Shown: one piece after another, positions 31,598 to 42,097 of the stretch | How positions within the stretch are numbered: position 1 is the first letter of the stretch | How the letters are laid out: each line of letters opens with the position of its first letter | Source: Hsuehochloa calcarea | Lineage: Eukaryota > Streptophyta > Magnoliopsida > Poales > Poaceae | Assembly (NCBI GenBank): GCA_036346395.1 | Contig: CM070596.1 | Coordinates: 27,256,177-27,320,176 of the forward strand | Direction of reading: 5' to 3' | Length of the DNA: 64,000 bases | Notes under the pieces: generated by a model | What the model was told of the DNA's origin: nothing | Databases searched by the model: none | Seen by the model: only the letters and a program-made list of their open reading frames with translations | Translations under genes and position numbers: made by a program

Positions 31598-31853
31598 ATA
31601 TCTGACAGAACAGCCGAGTTTTGTTTAACTCTTTGGATTTGATTCACTTCACGTCTTTTGGTTATCAGAAGGTTTTGGATTACTGTGTGGACACTTGATA
31701 AGGGAGGATCTTATTTTTAAGGCACCATTCACCCCCCCCCCCCTCTGTTGCCATTTCGGTCCTTCAAAAATATTTTGGTAACTTGAAGTAAAATGTTGTC
31801 GTAAGGTTGTTGACGAGCATCTTAGGCTCTATGCTGGACTGGGGTGTTACAGT

Positions 31854-31865
31854 TGGTATCAGAGC
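31854..31865 (+). other. Primer binding site, gypsy B
   Basis: TGGTATCAGAGC two bases after the 5' LTR end, complementary to initiator tRNA-Met. Confidence 0.93.
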
Positions 31866-32064
31866 GGACATTAGGTCCGTGGTAATTGAAACATTAATTT
31901 GACACACTGTGCACAGTAGGTGGGATTTGGGTAATCCATTCCATCTGCGTTTCTGATAGTATGCTTCATTATGTTGGAGTTGAACTGTTGTTGAATTGAT
32001 TCTGTACTACTATTATTATTGTTCTAGAGCTAAATGGTTAGCTATATATCTTTGGTGTTCGAAA

Positions 32065-33240
32065 ATGGCGAGAGGTAGAGGTCGTGGTCGTGAAGCGGGC
32101 CGTGGCCGTGGTCGTGGACGCGGTCCAGCTGCTTCTTCATCCCCGGCTGAGGACGCCGTTGGTGAGGCTGCTGAGGAAGTTGCCTCAGCTGCTCACCAGG
32201 CTACTGATGCTCAGGCCGCGTTGGCCACCCTACTTTAGGATCTTCGGAGAGAGGTTCAACAACTTCGTCAGCAAGTGCAGGCAGCCCCTCCTGCTGTAGT
32301 TGCACCTGTTGCTATTCCGGATGCTGCATCGCCTCCACCTGAGGCCAGAATGAGTCTACGAGAGTGGATATCTCTCTGTATAGACACATTTAACGGAGCA
32401 GGCACCACAGTTCGGGCGGCTGACTGGCTTCATTATATGAAAAGATAGTTTGGGGCATTGGGGATGACATCAGCGTAGAAGGCGCGCTTCGTGGCCTTCC
32501 ATCTGAAGGGCCAAGTAGACATTTGGTAGGAAGAGGTTCTATCAGCTAGGACCCCAATCCAGGAACCAATCCCCTGGGGGATTTTCTTGGAGCAATTCAG
32601 AGCTATGTATTATCCTGATTCCTTCCTCGAGAGAATGGAACATTCATTGATGACCTTTGTTTAGGGGAAACTGTCTGTTGCGGATTATGAGGCAAGATTC
32701 AACAGCTTGGTCCGTTTTGTGCCAACTGTGGCTGGTAATGACCGAGAAAAGGCAAAGAGGTTTCGTAGGGGACTTAACCATGAGTATCGCCACGTCTTGG
32801 GGGTGACCAGTTTTCTTGACTTCAACCCAATTGTCGATCAGGCCAAGGGTATGGAGTGGGAGTGGGAGCTCACACGGGAGAGGTAGTCTTTTAGTGGCTT
32901 TACTCCTTCTGGTGATTTTGACAGTGGTCAGAAGAGGAGTTTCAGTGGAGGGAGTGGGTCTTCTTAGTGGCCTGCTCCCAAGAAATTCCAAGAAGGCCAT
33001 CGTCCGCAATTGTCGGTGCCATCTAGTCAGCAGAGGCAGACTGCTCCTTCAATACCGCACACTTTCTCGTCTTTACAAGTGTTGCATCCTGTTCCAGGCC
33101 AGGGTATGATTTGTTTCAAGTGCAGTGATGGTCATGGTGCTTCTGAGTGCTCTTTTACTAGAGTTTATCGTCATTGTGGCCTGTTAGACCATAAGATGTC
33201 AGTGTGTAAGCAGAATCCAACAAGTATCATCAAGTAGGAG
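32065..33240 (+). pseudogene. gag: gag remnant of gypsy B
   Basis: ATG at 32065 opens an Arg-Gly-rich start (MARGRGRGREAGRGRGRGRG). An Ala-rich and coiled DLRREVQQLRQQVQ stretch, the capsid domain (MSLREWISLCIDTFNGAGT, FVAFHLKGQVDIW, FLERMEHSLMTF, DYEARFNSLVRFVP) and the first zinc knuckle CFKCSDGHGASEC (33115-33153) follow. The second knuckle has lost a Cys (YRHCGLLDHKMSVC). The frame is nearly continuous: it is broken mainly by TAG codons (about 32236, 32446, 32476, 32527, 32662, 32884, 32965, 33235) where related copies have Gln or Trp. This pattern fits deamination of methylated CHG sites. Confidence 0.9.
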
Positions 33241-33440
33241 TCAGTTCTCCGGGGGGTCTCATTTCTAGTTATACACTATGTTCGGGCTGTTCTATTACCA
33301 TTGATGATGAGGATTTCATAGCTAATCTTATGGTGACTCAGTTATCGCCTTTTGATGTTATCCTTACTATGGATTGGTTATTCCTTTATCGTGTTAAGAT
33401 TTGTTGCTTCTGGAAGACGGTGACTTTGCAAGCCCCGTCC
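33241..33440 (+). pseudogene. pol: pol protease remnant with active site deleted, gypsy B
   Basis: After the zinc knuckle, sequence jumps straight to GGLISS-like text and then ITIDDEDFIANLMVTQLSPF and DVILTMDWLF. The proline-rich linker and the DSGAT active-site region present in D (about 45440-45800) are absent. About 400-500 bp are therefore deleted here. The protease would be inactive even without the stops. Confidence 0.82.
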
Positions 33441-33589
33441 GGTGTAGAATTGGTGTTTCATGGTAGTGCGCCGTCCGATTCCCTTTTTGTGTTGGCCAGT
33501 TTTTTTCCTAGCAGACGGGCATCAACCATTGGATTGCTTTGGTCTACTAGCATGAAGACAGAGTCTTCTCAGCGCATCAGGAGATTTCT

Positions 33590-34450
33590 ATAGTGTGTGA
33601 ATATCCTGATGTTTTCCCTGCAGAGCTTCCTGGGATGCCTCCAGAACAGAATATGGAATTCCGGATTGATCTTATTCTTGGTACTTGACCTATTTCTATG
33701 TCTCCGTGTCGTTTGGCCTGACCCTTGCAAGATGAGCTGAAAAGCAATTGGACGATTTGTTATCCAAAGGTATGATTCGGCGTAATGTTTCACCATGGGG
33801 TGCGCCTGTTCTTTTTATAAAGAAAAAAGATGGCAATTGGTGTATGTGCGTGGATTATCGGGCTCTCAATCAGGCAACAATAAAGAATAAATATCCCTTG
33901 CCCCGTATTAAGGATCATTTTGATTAGCTGAAAAGAGCTAAAGTGTTCTCTAAGATTGACCTCAAGTTGGGATACAATCAAATCCATGTTCGGGATCAGG
34001 ATATTGAAAAAATGGCTTTCTCTACGAGGTATGGGTATTATGAGTATAAGGTTATGTCTTTTGGACTAACAACTGCTTCTGTAGTTTTTATGGAAGCAAT
34101 GAACAGTATGTTGCATTGATATCTTGATGATTTCGTAGTGGTGTTCATTGATGATATCTTGATCTATTATAAGACGGAGGAGGATCATGAACAACATTTG
34201 TGGTTGGTTCTTGAGACTTTGAGAGAAAATCAATTTTATGCCAAGCTGAAGAAATGTGAGTTCTTGATTTCTAAAGTTGGGTTTATAGGCCATGTGATTA
34301 ATCAAGAGGGCATTTCAGTCAATCCTAGCAAGATCTTGACAGTAGTAGAATGAAAAAGTCCTACCAATGTCAAGGAAGTTAGGAGTTTTCTGGGCTTAGC
34401 TGGTTATTACTGGCGTTTTGTAGAGAGTTTCTCTATCATTGCCAAACCGA
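33590..34450 (+). pseudogene. pol: pol reverse transcriptase remnant, gypsy B
   Basis: RT with one frameshift near 33740 and several stops. Blocks seen are CVDYRALNQATIKNKYPLPR (33848-33907), SKIDLKLGYNQIHVRDQDIE, TRYGYYEYKVMSFGL (34024-34068), catalytic VVVFIDDILIYYKTEEDHEQ (34136-34195), and LRENQFYAKLKKCEF. The connection part GLAGYYWRFVESFSIIAKPM lies at about 34396-34455. The catalytic Asp pair is intact. Overall similarity to D is high. Confidence 0.88.
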
Positions 34451-34990
34451 TGTCACAGTTAACTCAGAAAGGTGTCAAGTTTCAGTGGTCAGATGATTGT
34501 GAGCGTAGTTTCTGCACTTTGAAGGATAGGTTGGTGACTGCTCCTATTCTTACCCTTCTTGAACCTGAAAAGAGATTCACTATTTATTCACATGCATCTC
34601 GAGTTGGGCTCGGTTGTGTGCTTATGCAGGATGGCAAGGTGATTGCCTATGCTTCGAGGCAGTTGAAGAAACACGAGCAGAACTATCCTACTCATGATTT
34701 AGAGCTGGCCGCAGTGGTTCTTGGTCTAAAGATTTGGCGTCATTACCTGAATGGAGAATCTTGTGATATATTCACGGAGCACAAGAGCCTGAAGTATATC
34801 TTTATCTAGAAAGATCTTAATCTGAGGCAAAGAAGATGGTTGGAATTAATAAAGGATTAAGACCTCACAATTCAGTATCACCCTGCCAAGGCAAATGTAG
34901 TAGCGGATGCTCTAAGTCGCAAGGTGACACCCACTACCCTCAGTTGTCTTATTGCTGATTTTGAGCGTATGTATATCTCTTACTGTTTTG
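34450..34990 (+). pseudogene. pol: pol RNase H domain, gypsy B
   Basis: Open frame 34450-34809 (119 codons). It has FTIYSHASRVGLGCVLMQDG, KVIAYASRQLKKHEQNYPTH and the KSLKYIFI end, then a TAG where A has CAG (IFTQKD). The rest (QYHPAKANVVADALSRK) is readable to about 34990. The first catalytic Asp of the FTIYSDAS context has become His in B, so the domain is inactive in addition to the stops. Confidence 0.88.
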
Positions 34991-35720
34991 CGGATACAGC
35001 CCAGATCAAGGATGAAATTCTAAGGGAAGCCCATCATACTCCATACACCGTACATCCTGGCGAGACCAAGACATATAAGAATTTGAAAAAGAAGCTTTTG
35101 GTGCAAAAGAATGAAGGTTGATATTGCTCAGTATGTGGAGTCTTGTGTTGTTTGTGAGCGAGTCAAAGTCAAGCATAAACGTCCAGCAGGTTTGTTGCAG
35201 CCTTTGGAGGTCCCAGTTTGGCCATAGGATGATATCTCTATAGATTTTGTGGTTGGTTTACCTCGCACGCAGTGAGGGAAGGATGCTATTTGGGTTATAG
35301 TGGACCGGTTCATCAAGTCTGCGCATTTCATTCCCATCCGTACAACAAATTCAGCGAGTGACTTGGATCCTCTCTATGTGCGAGAGATAGTGCGGTTGCA
35401 CGGTGTGCCTAAGACTATTATATCTGATCGTGATGCCAAGTTCGTCTCCATGTTTTGGGGGAGTTTGCAGAGTGCCTTAGGCACGCAGCTTTGTCTTAGC
35501 ACCGCATTTCACCCTCAAACAGATGGTCAGTCTAAGCGCACTATTTAGACACTTGAGGACATGCTTAGATCTTGTGTTATGTCTTGGAAAGGAAGTTGGG
35601 AGGAACACTTGGCACTAGCAGAGTTCGCCTATAAGAATAGCTATCATGCAAGTATACGAGTTGCACCATTCGAGGTCTTGTATGGGTAGAAGTGTAGGTC
35701 TTCGTTGCGTTGGGATGCAA
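34990..35720 (+). pseudogene. pol: pol integrase remnant with N-terminal deletion, gypsy B
   Basis: After YCFADTAQ (34982-35005) the text jumps to IKDEILREAHHT. About 60 residues between RNase H and the zinc site that D has (TETQLLLES... to FKGRLCV) are missing. The zinc Cys pair is partly kept (SCVVCERVK). The core shows VDRFIKSAHFIPI-type text with a stop just upstream, TIISDRDAKFVSMFWGSLQ with the second Asp, and PQTDGQSKRTI where the catalytic Glu is Lys. A TAG replaces CAG right after it. The enzyme is inactive. Confidence 0.87.
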
Positions 35721-35849
35721 TTGGTGAAGAGGTAGTTTTGGGTCCCGATTGGGTACAACAGACTGTTGACATGGTGGCAGAGATTAGGCAGAATCTGCTA
35801 GCCGCTCAAAGCCGATAGGAAAGTTACGCTGCTATCAGGAGGCTGGAAT

Positions 35850-36260
35850 TGGAGTTTGAAGTGGGGGACCAGGTAATTTTAAGAGTGTCACACGGTAAAT
35901 GCATCATACATTTTGGTACTAATGAAAAACTTAGCCTGGGGTATGTTGGACCTTTCCTAATCACAGCGTGAATTGGGAAGTTGGCTTATGATTTGGACCT
36001 TTCAGAGTGCACGCATGGCGTGCACGATGCATTCCATGTCTCTATGCTGAGAAAGTATTTGAGAGTTCCAGAGTAGGTGATTCTGCTAGAGCCTTTAGTA
36101 ATTGAGCAAGATCTTACATTTGAGTCCCAGTCAGTGAAAATTTTGGAAGAGTCAGAGCGAGTTCTGTGGAACAAGATGTTGAATTATATAAAGGTGCTTT
36201 GGTCTCACCAATCGGAGAGACAGGCCATATGGGAACTGGAGTCTCGCATACGTGAATAGT
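35850..36260 (+). pseudogene. pol: Integrase C-terminus and chromodomain remnant, gypsy B
   Basis: Follows the GDQVILRVSHG-like start (35868), LSLGYVGPF, LAYDLDL, VHDAFHVSMLRKYL, then LVIEQDLTFESQSVKILEES and the chromodomain end KVLWSHQSERQAIWELESRI (36194-36255). Stops include TAG at 36076 and 36256, the latter where F and A have a Gln codon. Its layout matches A and D. Confidence 0.88.
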
Positions 36261-36361
36261 ATCCAGATTTGTTCGCAACGAGTACGTGTTTACTATTGTT
36301 AAATTCCAGTCGCAGTTTTCTTTCATGTAGATCAGTGTTTAGATTCAGGGTCAAATCCTGT

Positions 36362-36374
36362 TAAGGGGGTAGAA
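36362..36374 (+). other. Polypurine tract, gypsy B
   Basis: TAAGGGGGTAGAA lies directly before the 3' LTR. Confidence 0.9.
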
Positions 36375-38785
36375 TGTAATACTTTGAACTATTCTAATAA
36401 AGGAAGCGTTCAAACGAGAAATTAGACATAAAAAAATAGGGTTTCGGCAGTTCTTCGGCAACCTGGTCCTGGGGCCTTGGCCCAGGAGGCCCATAAGGGG
36501 CCAACCACCTATAAAAGGAGAGGGAAAATCCTAGTAGCTACTGTACCTATAGTAGCACCGCCACTACAGTGCTGCTACAATAAACATCCTCCCCCTTGCA
36601 TTCCATTGCTTTTCCCCTCCTTAGTGGTGCTCTCCTATTGCTGTCGGCCAAGGAGAAGGTGGAGGAGAGGGAGGCGAAGGGGAGAGGAGAACCTCGCGGG
36701 GATTTCAGCAAATTCCCACATGTCTTCTAGGGTAACGATGAACTCCCCACTGTTTGGAGCCGACTTGATCTTTAATTGGTATCGATGAGAGAATTGTTGA
36801 ACTGCTGCAATTAGAATGAGTAATCACTACTCTGCTTGCTCGTCAGTTTTTGCATAGTTAAATTCTGAATTCGAGGTTTTGGTCTCCTATAGATTTGTTG
36901 GGTTTGTTCTCAGCTTTCCATAGAGTCTGAGATCACCCAATTCGCAATTGTAGTATGGGAGATACGTTAGTTGCTTTATTGTCGTCCAGAAACCTTGATG
37001 AGATTACAGCAGTCGACTTGTTTAATAGATTACATTTATATATTTGCCTATTCAGGGGGGGTCTCCCAACACGACTTTCGTAGGAAATTTTATTTGCTTT
37101 CTAGATTGATAAAGATCATGAATTTTGGTTCAGTCATTTGAAAGATGTGGATTTTTCGTGTACTGCTGTTCCTTCACACTATGAGATTGTGACTTCAAGT
37201 TTTCAACTCTCGATTAGATCATGTTAATTGTAGAATTAGGGAATCTCACAAACTACGTTATTGTATATAATTTTGTTATCTTTCCAGAGTCCTAGACCAT
37301 TGAATTTCGATGTAATAAAAAAAATTTACGAAATTCCCAAGTCAGTAATACCGAAGATGACAGAACGGTTTTCGAAATTAAAAACAAAGGTTCAGATGGG
37401 GTAGTTTGATCTTTAGGTCACCTGAGAAGTTGTAGCAATGCTTGTGTAGATTCCAAAAAAATTGGATTCATAAATTTTGGAGTTTTGACTCAAAAAGCTA
37501 TGGATTTTCCTTTACCAGCTATCTGTTTGGATAGATTGTGACTTGGAGTGCATCTGTTAAGTTCGGGTTGCGATTAGGAGCGATTGATTTTATCCTGTTC
37601 CATTGTTGTGCTGTGCACTTTTTGAATAGTATATTTAGTATACTTTACGGTTTCCAGGTAGTTGTGAGCACCGGGGTAGAAGGCTTCCCATCGTCATTGT
37701 TCCTCTCAAAGTTGAAGCAAGTACAAATAGTATTGAGTGAATTAGTTTGCATCGTTCACAATAGTGCCATGGTTTGCTTATGAGATTTACTTCTATGCTA
37801 ATGTCATTGAATATTATACTCTCATGATTGAATGAGATTGTAAAGGTCAAATTGCATCATGGCATTCATTCTTGAACCTTGGACTACGTGGTAGCCAAGG
37901 GTTATTTCTTTTGAGGTCCCCGTCATACATTGGATGGGCATGAGGTTCCCGTCATGTATTGGAAGGGCATGGGTCCCCACACTCATGGAGTGGGGACTTG
38001 AGGTCCCTATGCCTATGGGCACATGCTTCGGTATGCATCGACGGATGCACTACTCGGCATTACCGGTAATTACAAAGAAGAGAAAGACAGAGCATTCATG
38101 TCATATGCATTGCATTCCAGTGTAAGAAATTTATTTATGGTTCCTTGCAGATCTTCATGTGATGAATTGATATCCTTGTTGGTTACTCGTAATGTTGTGT
38201 TTTTTATACTTGTTGTACTTTGTTGAGTTATGGACTCACGCTTGTTGTTGTTTTCTTTTAGGTACCTCTCGAGGCAAATGCATGGGAAGGGGTAGATTGG
38301 TGCACTTCACTTATATTTACTCATGGCAAATAAATTAGATCGTTTACCCAAGTCTCATATTTTTGCTAGTACTTTTATATCTCGGACTAAGTTCACCATT
38401 CACGGTGATGTATTTATTTGTTCTCGTAGTAGCCAAGAATTATGATAGAATAACATGAATGTCTTGATTAGTTTTACCCCTCGTTTTTCTGGTCAGTCTT
38501 GATAATTTAGATTTAATGGTTAAGGAGCTACTCTCATTTTGCTCCCTTTTCCCTTTTAGTTTAGTGTGAATGATAAATAGCTGGAGCTATGCCTAAGTCT
38601 TCATTAGTTGACTTGTGGTAGTCATATTCCGGTCCATTTGAAGCTTGTGTTAGTTCTTATTGATTTAAATTAAGTCATTCATAGTTGTATGTTTTACTGA
38701 AAAACATTTTAGTAACTTGAAGTAAAATGTTGTCGTAAGGTTGTTGAGTAGCATCTTAGTCCCTATGCTGGGCTAGGGTGTTACA
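36375..38785 (+). repeat. 3' LTR of gypsy B
   Basis: A 2411-bp LTR without nested insertions. TATAAAA is at 36510-36516, the CCTTGG/CCAAGG hairpin at 37877-37900, the remaining array to about 38035, GAGT-TATGG-ACTC at 38225-38237 and TTTAGGTACC at about 38257. It has many base substitutions relative to the 5' copy, which marks B as older than A. No genes. Confidence 0.92.
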
Positions 38786-39059
38786 GGTTGTAGTGTTCCT
38801 TCAGGGAATTCCACAACAGCAATGGATCCTCCTCCATTAAATATTTGGACTTCGGGTCTTCATGGAGGTGGTGCCTCAGGAAGTTCAGAGCTGCATTCCT
38901 ACCGGCCTCTTGGATGGCAGGGGCGGCATCTTCTAGCTCGGTGATGGCAACTCCAAGAGATCGAGACTTCAGGCCGATCTTTGCATCCATTGACCAGGTG
39001 AGGTAATTGTTGCCATTTAGGGCAAGCTCAGTGAATTCTTTCTTTATGATGTCTAACAT
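38786..39059 (-). pseudogene. gag: Copia gag N-terminal part, element C
   Basis: A 92-codon minus-strand frame starting at ATG 39059. It reads FTELALNGNNYLTWSMDAKI, then NFLRHHLHEDPKSKYLMEED and LLLWNSLKEHYNL, the typical start of a plant copia gag. It ends at the gypsy B insertion (38786) and continues at 27047. The frame is clean with no stop. By family it is the capsid precursor. Confidence 0.88.
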
Positions 39060-40110
39060 CTCCTACATTAGGTTCATGCAATTATTCAATTTTACTATAG
39101 GTAAAATAAGATATAAAGCATGAATATTCAACAATTAGTAAAGATTGGTTTGACATATATTCAATAGACATTTATATGAATTTTCCTAAATTTTCCCTGC
39201 AATTATTATGAATTTCTGCTAATTAATGAGGTCTATGGATAATTTTCACAATTATCAATATGATAGAAAAGCATTCAGCAAATAAACCTAAGAAAAATAA
39301 AAACCCATTGATATGAAGCTTCCAGCGTGTGGCTAAGTCTAAGGTTTCACAGAACTATGGAAGCTCATGTGCCTAAAAACTAGGTTTTTAGGATTATTGA
39401 AGGTCATTGCATAAAAATAAATAATATTTAAGCAAATAACAATAAACCGAGGGTCTAAAATTTACGATAACCATGAAACATATTAATCTGTTGCAAAAAA
39501 TAGATTTCTGAGGGGTTATCCTGTAAGAATATATAAAACTCCAAAATTCATCGTAAATTTCCCAAACTCGAGTGGGTTTTTTGAAAAAAAAATCCTTATC
39601 CATGAAAGTTTCCTTGTAATTTTCAAAACTTTGAGGGTTTATTTGCAAATTGTTGGGACCTTCTTTTTTCTTCTTTGTCCCAATTTTTCTTTTATTTTCT
39701 TTTCCTTTCTTTTCATTTTCTTTTCTAATTTTAGGCTGGGGTGCGCGCTGCTTCAGCCTCGCGACAGCCTCGCATGAGAGTGGGTGGTCCGGCGCTTGCA
39801 TCGGTGCAAAGCGCTTACGTCGGCATGGAGGCAGCTTCGGGTCGATGGTGTGGGCGTTTCACGCGTGGAGGCAGTGCGGCGGGCATGGAGAGCGCGGCCG
39901 GGCGAATTCTTTTTCTTTTTTATGCTTGATGAATAGTAACAAACAGATCTAATCCATCTTACAGGACTTATCTCTATTTACAACGCTGATTAATACGAAG
40001 GCTAATTAGCAGTTAATAGATGCAAATTAATCTACCAGAATAATTTATGGCAAAATTAGAGCTTGATTGATGGAATTCTGACGACATACCGATTCGGTCA
40101 TATAGAGTGA
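39060..40110 (-). other. Untranslated leader of copia C
   Basis: About 1 kb between primer site and gag start, AT-rich apart from a GC-rich island at 39735-39905. It contains long Lys/Phe-coding T/A runs (39590-39730). I see no domain in either strand. The open frames at 39394-39952 reflect composition. Confidence 0.6.
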
Positions 40111-40125
40111 TTCATGCTGATAACG
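40111..40125 (-). other. Candidate copia primer binding site, element C
   Basis: On the minus strand CGTTATCAGCATGAA follows the LTR end ATAACA (40126-40130). A TTATCAGCA start is what I recall for copia elements primed by an internal fragment of initiator tRNA-Met. It clearly differs from the TGGTATCAGAGC sites elsewhere in the window. Confidence 0.55.
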
Positions 40126-40153
40126 TGTTATAGAACTTAGTAGTGCATGAAAC

Positions 40154-42063
40154 TATAACACCCTCACTATTCGGAAGTCAAGATGTCACTCAATCTTAAT
40201 CAAAACACTAGGAACAAACATAATTATACAAATAGCAATGAATATATAACAATACTTCATACAAAACTAATGATAAGTAACAAATCCAGTTAAAGATAGG
40301 AAAAAAATATTTAAAACATGAGAATAAGATAATCGTAACCAAGTTGGCTTATTACAATTCAACATTTATCAAATAGTCATTATGAAACGGAAATAATCAA
40401 TGAATTCTGATTTAATATAAGTGGCATGAATCGTGCTGGACTAATCCCTCCCAAGACTTGTCTTCTTCATCATTTACCTAAATTAAACAAAACAAGCAAG
40501 AATGAGCCAAAGACTCAGCAAGTACTAAACATGTTAAATCAAGCATAAAGTGGACAAGCCAAATACAACCGTCATATGAACAATTTCTGGAACACATACA
40601 TGAATGAATGGAATGCATTGAAGGAATGGACTACTAAATTAAACAAAACAAGCAAGAATGCATTGAAGGAATGGACTGCTAAACAGCTTATCCCGGTGTA
40701 ACGAGTGATATACCCGTCGGTGATCACTTAAGCCCGTACTTAACAAAGTAATTGCCTCCCGCGCTGTGACGTGTTAGGAGGCAGCGAAGGTGCTCCTCCA
40801 CTCACCGCCTCACCGCCTACACAAATATATAATCAGGATAAGGATAACAAGGTATGATAAAGCTACAAGTGTCCTACAATAACCCTCTATCTATCCAACA
40901 CAACCTACAGGTTCCAATTGACAATTACACTAATCGGCCAACTTACAGCTCTCCCGGACAGCAGTATGAGAAAAATCATATTTAATTATCTGCAACTTGA
41001 AACGACATGAAACCAATGCCCAATGAAACCTAACGCACAGAGCTATGAAACTCTAGTTGACGGAGTTTATCGATTTGGCCAAGACAATTGGCTAACCCGC
41101 AGTTGAAAATGTCTGACAAACATCTGTCCAGACCACAAAATAGTAGTAAATAAAATGGCATAACTTTCATTCTACAAATCCAATAGAGGTGATCTTTATC
41201 AATATGAAAATATTATTAAAAATAATACAATAACCTAGTTGGGTGGAGGTTCTGAATCCCAAAATAACAAGGTCAAAATTAAGGAACAAACAGACAGTTC
41301 CTTCTCGTCAGACAGACAGAACAGTGCGTAAAGAATAACTTATATCTCCTAAACCGTAAGTCAGAATCTCGTGATCTCAGTGGCTATGGAAAGATAAAAA
41401 CAAGGGCTATAAAACTATAGCATACAAAAATATCAAATTATGCTTCTAAGACACCGAAACTGGGCGCATCATCTATTGGATCTAATCTGGAATCTGACAG
41501 ACCGCGCAACGGTTTACCACTAATCGATCAATCTATCTCCAAACATTATCAAACAGCGGGTGAGACTCCTCATTACCCTTGTAGACCTGAAGGACGACGT
41601 TGATCCGCTTCCCGAAGACCTCCCTCCCTTCTCCTCTCTTCCCTCTCCTATGGCCGTCCACAAGATCGCCGGCGAACGGCCGGTGACGACGGCGGGAGGA
41701 GGCGACTTCGGAGGAGATCAAGGGGAGCAACGCCGGGGATCACCGGGGATGACACCACAGCAGCGAGACGGCGCCAAGGAGCAGCAAGGGGCGCCGGGGG
41801 GAGCTGGGATAGGGTGGCGGCTATGGGGGGGGGAAGTGGAGGGAGTGGCGGGAGGCGGCTAGGGTTTGGGGCGCCTCCCCCCACCTTGGCCGGCCCCCCT
41901 AGGCCGGCCATCCCCTCTTGGGCTTCCTGGGCCGCGACCAGCGGCCCAGGTTGTCAAAATTTTTATGAAAACCCCCTCGCTCAACAGGAAATTACATTTC
42001 TTTAATTGCCTTTTCGTCCCCGGCTTCTTTTAAATTCTCCCTATTCGATTCCAGGATATTACA
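40154..42063 (-). repeat. 3' LTR of gypsy D
   Basis: A 1910-bp LTR. On the minus strand it starts TGTAATATCCTGG at 42063 and ends GGTGTTATA at 40154 (terminal CA mutated to TA). It holds CCTGGGCCGC/GCGGCCCAGG (41926-41950), a partial CCCGTACTT hairpin truncated near 40750, the GAGCC-AAA-GACTC motif (40504-40516) and TTTAGGTAA (complement of 40484-40492). A short duplication, ACTAAATTAAACAAAACAAG, occurs around 40480 and 40634. Open frames at 41533-42005 are U3 shadows. Confidence 0.88.
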
Positions 42064-42076
42064 TTCTACCCCCCTT
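42064..42076 (-). other. Polypurine tract, gypsy D
   Basis: Minus-strand AAGGGGGGTAGAA, identical to the tract of A. Confidence 0.9.
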
Positions 42077-42097
42077 AACAGAATTCGACCTCAAATT

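Larger units (their letters stand above)
30146..31766 (+). mobile_element. Copia solo LTR K with palindrome clusters
   Basis: A 1621-bp LTR, TGAGAGACC to GGTCCTTCA, in the B 5' LTR. The exact duplication AAAAT (30141-30145, 31767-31771) flanks it. It has TATAAATA at 30899-30906 and a C-run plus CTCTGTTGCC near the end (31730-31750), the layout of the copia G LTR. Two clusters of a CGGAACTTCCG-type 11-mer lie at 30263-30510 and 31489-31597. It probably belongs to the same broad copia lineage as G but a different family (inference). Open frames at 30211-30673 simply translate the palindromes. Confidence 0.93.
27053..31851 (+). repeat. 5' LTR of gypsy B, carrying two nested elements
   Basis: It starts TGTAATACTTC and ends GGGGTGTTACA. 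A CCTGGGC/GCCCAGG inverted repeat is at 27141-27165 and a TATAAAA box at 27189-27195. It is split by TRIM J (27391-28099) and copia solo LTR K (30146-31766). A five-hairpin array occupies 29257-29405. GTC-ATG-GAC (29607-29615) and TTTTAGGTAC (about 29637) follow. Open frames inside are shadows. Confidence 0.92.
27053..38785 (+). mobile_element. Gypsy element B, full length, stop-ridden chromovirus
   Basis: An 11.7-kb gypsy element with target duplication GGTTG (27048-27052, 38786-38790), LTRs at 27053-31851 and 36375-38785, a tRNA-Met primer site and a polypurine tract. It encodes the same gag-PR-RT-RH-IN-chromodomain order as A and D. Its breaks are mainly single TAG codons at CAG or TGG positions, plus two deletions (protease active site, integrase N-terminus). 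Its 5' LTR hosts a TRIM and a copia solo LTR. Without them the LTR is about 2.46 kb, close to the 2.41-kb 3' copy. Confidence 0.93.
38786..40153 (-). mobile_element. Copia element C, segment 3 (gag start, leader, LTR edge)
   Basis: Right-hand piece of copia C between gypsy B and gypsy D. On the minus strand it runs from a 28-bp LTR stub (40126-40153) through a primer-site-like motif and a 1-kb leader to the gag start. D inserted into the C 5' LTR, so the rest of that LTR lies outside the window. Confidence 0.82.

Noticed and set aside
39394..39952. Open frames of 135 and 100 codons in the copia C leader
   Set aside because: They are driven by long T/A runs and a GC island, without domain or start context.
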